From positions 5,208,287 to 5,272,286 of the forward strand of contig NC_020167.2 of NCBI RefSeq assembly GCF_000224145.3: 64,000 bases of DNA. The letters are read 5' to 3'. The stretch's first letter is position 1, and each line of letters begins with the position of its first letter. Below are positions 45,548-64,000 of the stretch, in pieces. Position numbers and translations under genes: made by a program. The notes beneath the pieces were generated by a model, which saw only the letters and a list, made by a program, of their open reading frames with translations, was not told the origin of the DNA and did not search any database. Source of the stretch: Ciona intestinalis. Lineage: Eukaryota > Chordata > Ascidiacea > Phlebobranchia > Cionidae.

Positions 45548-48500
45548 ATGAATATATTAAGGAACGCGCCGCTAAATCAGGTAAGAATGTACGCTATTAT
45601 TGTAATTGTGTGTCTAGATACCGTTTGCTTTCACTATCATAGACATAGAGTGCTTTTATTACATGTATGTTGTTTTGTTTGTATACGTAAAGTGTTTTAA
45701 TTTATTTGCTTAAATTTGCGATCGTTTTTTGTGTAACTGTATAAGTTTGATAACTTGTCTCTAATGTGCTGGTCTTTATTGCTTAGAGATATACAAAAAG
45801 TTGATTTTTATCCAGTTTAACAGTCAGCTTTAATTCCCAGTATTTTCTGATTACAATTTTATTTTGTCCAACAGGCTCATTTTCATGAAAGAAAAGCTGA
45901 GCGATGTTTATCTGAAGGAAGATGGGATGATGCAATTGAATTTTACCAAACAGCTTGTGATTTTATCACTAAAGCAATGGAGAAAATAAACTCTCAACAG
46001 GTAAGTTCAAATTCAGTCATCACATATTTTGTGATCATGTAGATCATAGGTGCCTTAGAAATCGAGTCATGGTACCTGTAAGTTTTAAAAATAAATGTTT
46101 ATGCCGGCGAAAGTCTGATCGTTTGTCACATTATTAGCTATTATTTAGGAAATAGACTAGAATAATCATTTCTCCATCACCACTGTATAGTGTTTATTTT
46201 AAGACATATTTGTAAGATATTAAATTGTTTATGCATTTATACTTGGTACTCATGGGTATTTTTATTTTAAAGGGTAAATACGCATGCCTTGCATACCCAT
46301 ATTAGGTGCCTATATGGCGCAGATATTTAACTACATTTTTTCTCAAGGGTCTTCAATCCCTCCAGCTTCAACAGGACTTTTACTCTCGGCAGAGTCGTGT
46401 TATTGAAATAAAAAGAAATGAACAACGTAATTATTCATTTATGATTTCATGCCTTGATGTTTTTGTGGGACATTTTAAAATCCACCCTTTTTTCATATGA
46501 GTATGCTTTATATATACAACGTTTTTTTACATGCCAAATACAGACTCTTTATTTGCAAAATTTTTTGTTGTTTGTTGTAATGGTCTATTATTACATTATA
46601 TTTGATTTGACCCAATATTAAATTGCAGGATAAGATTAAAATATATTTTACGTTATCATATTAATATTTAAATATAGTGAACTCAAAATTAATGTGTAAA
46701 CTTTCCCATTATAACAGTTTTGGCTCCAAAATTCAACGAGGATCAAGAAAAGGAAAATGAAGATCCTGAAGAAGAGGAAGGAGAAATATTAACTCCTGTT
46801 GTAAAAGAAGTTGAAAATGATTCAGCTTTAAAAACTTTTGTAACAAGCAGATGTGAGAGGGAACCAGATTCACTTCTGCAGGTAAAAGATCAAAGGTGTT
46901 TAGTAAATTAATGTGTTGCTATACATGTTTGAAGCTAAACATTGTGACTATATGTGTCCTAGTACTCGTACCATCATTGGTAAATATGTTATAGCAGATT
47001 CAGTTTTCTATGCTTGAAATTTATGCACATGTATACAAAATCCATATTTTACGCTGTATATTATCTCTATATATTCAAGTATATTTTTGCCCTTCTACTG
47101 CCTTATTTTCATATAAGTATATATAGATGTATTTTTGTTTGTCTTTCTTAAAACAACTAAACATGTGTGTGACTGACATACATTCTGTTTTCCTTTAGTT
47201 TTTAAACCCTGGACTGGATTCATCCAGTTTGAACCAGCGTAAATACCCAAAGAGAAGTAAAGATGTAATTGAAGAGCAAAGGGTGCAGATTGAACATCTC
47301 AAGAATTTAGTGCAAACATTGCTTGAAAAACAGGAACTATTGGAAAGAGAAAAACAGTATGTCTTGAGTCATGAATGCCTGGTTAAGTTGGTAAAGTTGT
47401 GACATTAATTGTACACTCGGTATTGTTTAAACAATGACATTGACTTCAAAGTTACTGAAGTTGCACCTTTTTTACCAGTCTATTGTTTAGAACTGTGCCT
47501 GTCTGTTTAGAAATGTCAAAATTAAATTTTTTAAACAATTTAACTAAAACCGAAATTTGCTCTTTTTGTGAAGTTTTTTTTATTGCACCAACCTTTTGTC
47601 TGCCATTAAGGGAAGCATTATAGGAGGTCAAATGTTGGTGAAATGAAACTTTTGGTTTTTACTTTTTACAACTTCAAGTATTGCGTTGTGCCTTTTTATA
47701 AACCTAAACCATATACATATTTCAGGTCCCTGTTGGAAAGAAATTCATGTTTAGAAATCGAAGTCTCGAACTTAAAGTGTAACTTGGAAGTTGGTGAAGA
47801 TTTATCATTAGGTTTGTTGCTTGTAAATATTTAAATAAAAGTACACCCTCAACACGAGAGTTATATTATAAATTATATATATTATAAATGTGTTCCATAA
47901 GTTAACAGAATTTTTGAAACCTTCATATTCACCTCTCTCTAGCTCAGCGGTTCCCAACCTGTGGGTCGCGACCCCAACTGGGGTCGCCTGACAATTTGCC
48001 TGGGGTCACCTGAGGCCTTCTGAGAAGTTTAGAATTTCATTAAGTTTAGAAATTTAGAAAGTTAACTTTTAACAATGGGCAGCTCACCACAGAGCGCATC
48101 GCGATTTTACTAGAGTACTAGACTAGACAAACCAGAACACCCTGGGGCTGGGCCTCATTACAGGATTTTCGTTTAATAATGGCAAATATGCTCAGAAAGT
48201 AAGATTTTAACGGCAGTTTAGCGGCCATGAAAAATGACAGGATTTACTCGTTTGATTTCAGGTAATTCATTACGTCACAAAGGCCTTTACCATGAAAATA
48301 AAAAATTAATTGCTGAAATGCATTTAAGCAAAAGTTGGACTTGAGGTCGCGATTTTATTGCATTCCCGGCATCAACCATAGGTAGCCTACGATAGCTAGC
48401 CTAGCCTAGCCTACATAACTTTCAAAAGCGACCCAACTAATTTTGTCCTTGGGGTCACCGCAACTTGGCAAATGTTATAAAAGGGTCACGGCACCAAAAA

Positions 48501-48749
48501 GGTTGGGAACCGCTGCTCTAGCTCAAACATCTATTTTGTGCAATAAAATAACTAAAACTTATAAAAAAAAAGTGTTTTTTCTTTCTAGACACCGGTGAAG
48601 CCTTGCCAGAACAAGACTTCTTCAGTTTTGGCGACCCTTCCAAGGCTTCCATTACTTTTCAGATCAAAAATGCGATGTTGGAAGATGTAGAGGAAAACAG
48701 TCAACCCCCATCCCTGTTTAGACTGGATCCAATACAAGAAGAGGATTAG
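45548..48749 (+). CDS. NRBF2: NRBF2, class III PI3-kinase complex subunit
   Basis: Exons: 45548-45580, 45875-46000, 46348-46426, 46718-46881, 47199-47356, 47726-47811, 48589-48749; 268 aa, near the human 287. The start MNILRNAPLNQ joins AHFHERKAERCLSEGRW and aligns with human MEVMEGPLNLAHQQSRRADR. This is the N-terminal MIT domain (helices through about residue 75). An acidic disordered segment (EDPEEEEGEI) follows. A coiled coil starts after REPDSLLQFL (KDVIEEQRVQIEHLKNLVQTL) and continues in exon 6. By family knowledge NRBF2 binds the ATG14-Beclin1-VPS34 complex and tunes autophagy. The first exon is only 11 codons; it was chosen because phase and the PLN-x-AH match fit, while a longer ATG frame at 45487 joins out of phase. 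AATAAA at 48897-48902 fits the 3' end. A hAT element sits in intron 6. Confidence 0.93.
47945..48515. mobile_element. Non-autonomous hAT DNA transposon
   Basis: 571 bp bounded by cagcggttcccaacctgtgg and aaggttgggaaccgctg, which are inverted repeats of about 15 bp. A perfect 8-bp target duplication ctctagct lies at 47937-47944 and 48516-48523. Length, TIR and 8-bp duplication are classic for hAT. There is no transposase ORF. The clean duplication suggests a fairly recent insertion. Confidence 0.95.
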
Positions 48750-48896
48750 GCGGTAAAATGACAACGAGTTTTTACTTTATACATTTTGTGCAATATATGT
48801 TCTTGCAAAGTGCATTTCATGCACAATGTAGTGACTGTTGTGTTTTTTTCAAGCTTAGTATTTCTGATCACCAATGTGATGTTGTTTTTTAGATAA

Positions 48897-48902
48897 AATA
48901 AA
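48897..48902 (+). promoter_or_regulatory. NRBF2 polyadenylation signal
   Basis: AATAAA about 150 bases after the stop codon. The convergent receptor kinase gene ends at 49134, leaving about 385 bases between the two stop codons. Confidence 0.6.
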
Positions 48903-49133
48903 GGCAACTGGTTTGTCATAAAAGAATGACAAGGATTTTGGCGTCTTGCAAAAGGTTGATGTTATACCAACACTCAATAATCAATTTTTAAAATATTTTT
49001 TTCGTTGTATATTTTGCGACGTATTTGGTCACAAGACTCACAAAGCAAACAAATGGCAAGTAAAAAATGATCTGAACTGTTACAAACAAATGGCATCAAA
49101 TGCAAGTGTTTTATGATGTGCACTGTGCATCAA

Positions 49134-54548
<5,415 letters not shown>

Positions 54549-55542
54549 ACTGGAAATTTGCGACGACCTTTTATGCACCAGATTCTACAAATCAAACACT
54601 TTGTAAATTAAAACTGGCGAAACGTAATCATCTATACAGTTTGGTTCAAAGTAAAAAAAAAAACTTATTTTCAATGATACTTGAGAATACAAAAATATTA
54701 CAAATTAGGCCTGTAAATCAGAATACTTTAAATTATACTTCGTCAAAATGTAAGCAACAATCCTTACAAATGGTCAACTACACCAACCAGGTCTATACGG
54801 AAATCGCTTCTGAACTAATCATGATAAAAACAACTTAAATAAAATACAATTTCTGCAATTAAAGCCTATATACCTTCTTAGTTCTATATCTTAGCGGCAT
54901 TAACTAGCTGGCGGTTTCCTATCTGGATGTCGTCTTGATTTCGGCAGCTTTATCTTGTAATGTAGCATGTCGTATCCGTCCTAAGCTCGGATGGTTACTT
55001 AACAGTTAACACGATGTAACATGTTGTACGTAAAGGTCAATGGACTCTTCCTGATAACGGCGCTTTCGGTGTCGCTCAAAAACAAATCAATTAACTTTTA
55101 GAAACGAAAAACAACAACATTTAGTTTATACTCAAATCTTACATTTCGTAAATGCATTTAATGCGTTATAACCAACTAAAACACAGACGCTCTGACAAGG
55201 TAAAAAAATAGCACGTTTTGACTGCAGCAAACTAAAATTGTTTTACGGAAACATTATTCAAGTTGTCACCGACGATGGGGGAATACCCTGTGCTGGATAT
55301 TTGGTTTTAATATTTTATCCACTGCAAAATTTGTGCGTGTTTTCATAAGCATTGGGTTTTGTTTGCGACACAAATGAGTATTTCTGCCTTCATTGTTTAC
55401 GTTTTAACCAAAAAACATGTTCGCGAGGATACCTGTTCGCATAATTGAGATGATTAATCGCCGCCGGCGTTCTCTTTGTCCGAAAAGAACAGCTTTTCGA
55501 AATTATGCTGGCTAGATTTAGTCGAAAAACACAGCAGTTGTA
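54549..55542. other. Divergent spacer, receptor kinase / LOXL
   Basis: About 1 kb between two divergent start codons, AT-rich, with no recognised exon or repeat. It must contain both promoters. The plus-strand open frame at 54497-54838 overlaps the receptor signal-peptide exon and is judged a chance frame. Confidence 0.5.
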
Positions 55543-62483
<6,941 letters not shown>

Positions 62484-62566
62484 GGAAATATTTTTCTACA
62501 TTCCTTGCAGTTTATGTGCTGCAGATTTACATTTGACGAAACGAAATGTTTGCGACCGTTTCAAAG

Positions 62567-62572
62567 AATAAA
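62567..62572 (+). promoter_or_regulatory. LOXL polyadenylation signal
   Basis: AATAAA 84 bases after the LOXL stop codon. Confidence 0.6.
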
Positions 62573-63709
62573 CCGATTGCTTTTACAAGAATTAAAATTT
62601 TGTTAATTCTGTCATTTAAGGTTCTTAGGCAGGAAATACAGATTTAATCCGAATAGATAGATAAGTTTAAGCATTTTTAAAAGAAGCCATTTAACCTAAA
62701 CCGTTTCGATAATGTTTTCATGTAGGCCTATATACATTATAGAGTTAGTAATCGTGTATTGCGTGTTTTAGCTTCAAGTCTTATTTCCAGAAGTAAAACT
62801 TTATATAAAACGTGTAACACTATTAAGTCTGTGCATATAGCATAGATTACTAAATAAAAATGTGTTTTAGTATACAAAGGTATCACAAAAACATATATTT
62901 AAACCAAATAATGTTGTTGTTTCGTAACCACAGTACATTGGCACAAAAATATGTTTCTAAACATTTATTATTTTTCTTTACAATATTCGTCAAGTTATAC
63001 ACGCGTGAATTGCTATAAAAGTAAAGCTTATGTTACGACTTTTTTAACCGTGTATACAACGATCGTACTAAAATTGAATTATTCCGGTTCGGATAATTTC
63101 CGATGTGAACCGCTTGCACGGATCGGTTAAAACGTAATTACGACGTGTTTGCTAGACGACGAGTCTGCAGCAAATCGACCCGTGGGAAATCTAGCTTGTC
63201 CTATGTAAAGCGAACTTTATTTGGTTAACGTAATTGTCACTCTTAATGTCAGATGATTTGTCTGCCTGATCAGTTCGCATCGATGCGCTGATCGACAGTT
63301 TTGAGCCATATTTCACTCGTTCAAACGACCAATGTAAACGCAGTCCACATTACATTGCTCAGTTTCAAACAAAACATTTTCAAATCCAGCATGACAACTG
63401 AACGTCTTATTTTATTTGATGACGTCATGTTTTACGCACCAAAACAACTTTTAATTACGCAGGCATATTAAAATTCTTATGGCACATGTTACGTATTTAT
63501 GAACACTTTAATGACATTACTCATTAAATCGCATTTATGGTCGTTCACGTTAAGAGTTTTTGTAAATGATAGCGGCATGCATTACTGCAGTCAGGTAGAT
63601 AAACTCACAAGAGCAAAGCGTCATTCCCAGCTGCTATAACGTCATTTCTGCGGCCACTATTTCCGTCAGAAGTGGAAAAGACAACGGTCGATGTAACGAT
63701 TTAGATTCT
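62573..63709. other. Intergenic spacer after LOXL
   Basis: About 1.1 kb with no recognised gene or repeat. TTTATT at 63411-63416 would read AATAAA for a minus-strand transcript ending here. Confidence 0.45.
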
Positions 63710-63890
63710 TCAATTATTTATTGTCGTTTCGCTGGCGAATGTAACCATTTCGGGTTCATGTTTTAAAGTTGTCACTTGGAAGTAAGCTTGTTCATCGCTA
63801 AGACAGTTACAGCTACAGTGGATCGGCTTGATCGATTTTAAAACACGAGTCATTGCTCGCCCGGATTCCAATTTAATCGCCACCAAAGGT
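63710..63890 (-). CDS. Possible terminal exon of an unidentified gene (partial)
   Basis: A strong pyrimidine-rich acceptor (ctgtctcactcaatctgcgt, then ctgctag) precedes 59 in-frame codons and a stop. The encoded end contains VAIKLESG, then IKPIHCSCNC. The C-x-C-x-C spacing after a short beta-like stretch recalls the last strand of C-terminal cystine-knot domains, but this is pattern-level only. The frame is also open leftwards of the acceptor, to 63988. The rest of the gene would lie beyond the right edge of the window. Confidence 0.35.
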
Positions 63891-64000
63891 CTAGCAGACG
63901 CAGATTGAGTGAGACAGAAACAGTAGTCGCAGAGAGAATGTGCTTTCCAGCTTTTATGGTCCTCCCTTTTGCGTAGGCGGACCTCCACTTTTAATTAAAC

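Overview
The window looks like nuclear DNA of an ascidian tunicate, most like the genus Ciona. The reasons are short introns in small, densely packed bilaterian genes, chordate families with one divergent copy each (CELF, BMP5/6/7/8, NRBF2, C2orf81, SRCR-type lysyl oxidase), and one roughly 190-bp inverted-repeat MITE present about 27 times. The genus is recognised from memory and was not checked by search.

Layout. (1) 1-13.1 kb, plus strand: a CELF1/2-type RNA-binding protein with three RRMs and 12 supported coding exons. (2) 13.2-17.6 kb, minus strand: a complete BMP5/6/7/8-type TGF-beta ligand in six exons, convergent with CELF. (3) 17.6-22.0 kb: relatively GC-rich spacer with no secure gene. 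(4) 22.0-40.8 kb, minus strand: four extracellular or cell-surface genes in a row. They are a cholinesterase-like type B carboxylesterase behind a Thr/Pro mucin stalk; a VWA-CUB-VWA-mucin-transmembrane protein with an elongator tRNA-Met gene on the opposite strand of one intron; and two tandem VCBS/FG-GAP-type secreted paralogues with matching ten-exon structures. (5) 41.2-48.9 kb, plus strand: a C2orf81 homologue followed closely by NRBF2, possibly an operon. (6) 49.1-54.5 kb, minus strand: a receptor tyrosine kinase with one Ig domain. (7) 55.5-62.5 kb, plus strand: a lysyl-oxidase-like enzyme with three SRCR domains, interrupted by a 500-N assembly gap flanked by two near-identical copies of one exon. 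(8) 63.7 kb to the edge: a possible terminal exon of a further minus-strand gene.

Exon models were built by hand from splice consensus, reading phase and family similarity. For each complete model the exon lengths sum to a whole number of codons and the phases agree at every junction. Several neighbours act outside the cell (BMP ligand, esterase, adhesion-type proteins, receptor kinase, matrix cross-linking oxidase). I see no direct evidence that they form one pathway. Mobile DNA is mostly the palindromic MITE, tRNA-derived SINE copies and one hAT-type non-autonomous element with a clean 8-bp target duplication.
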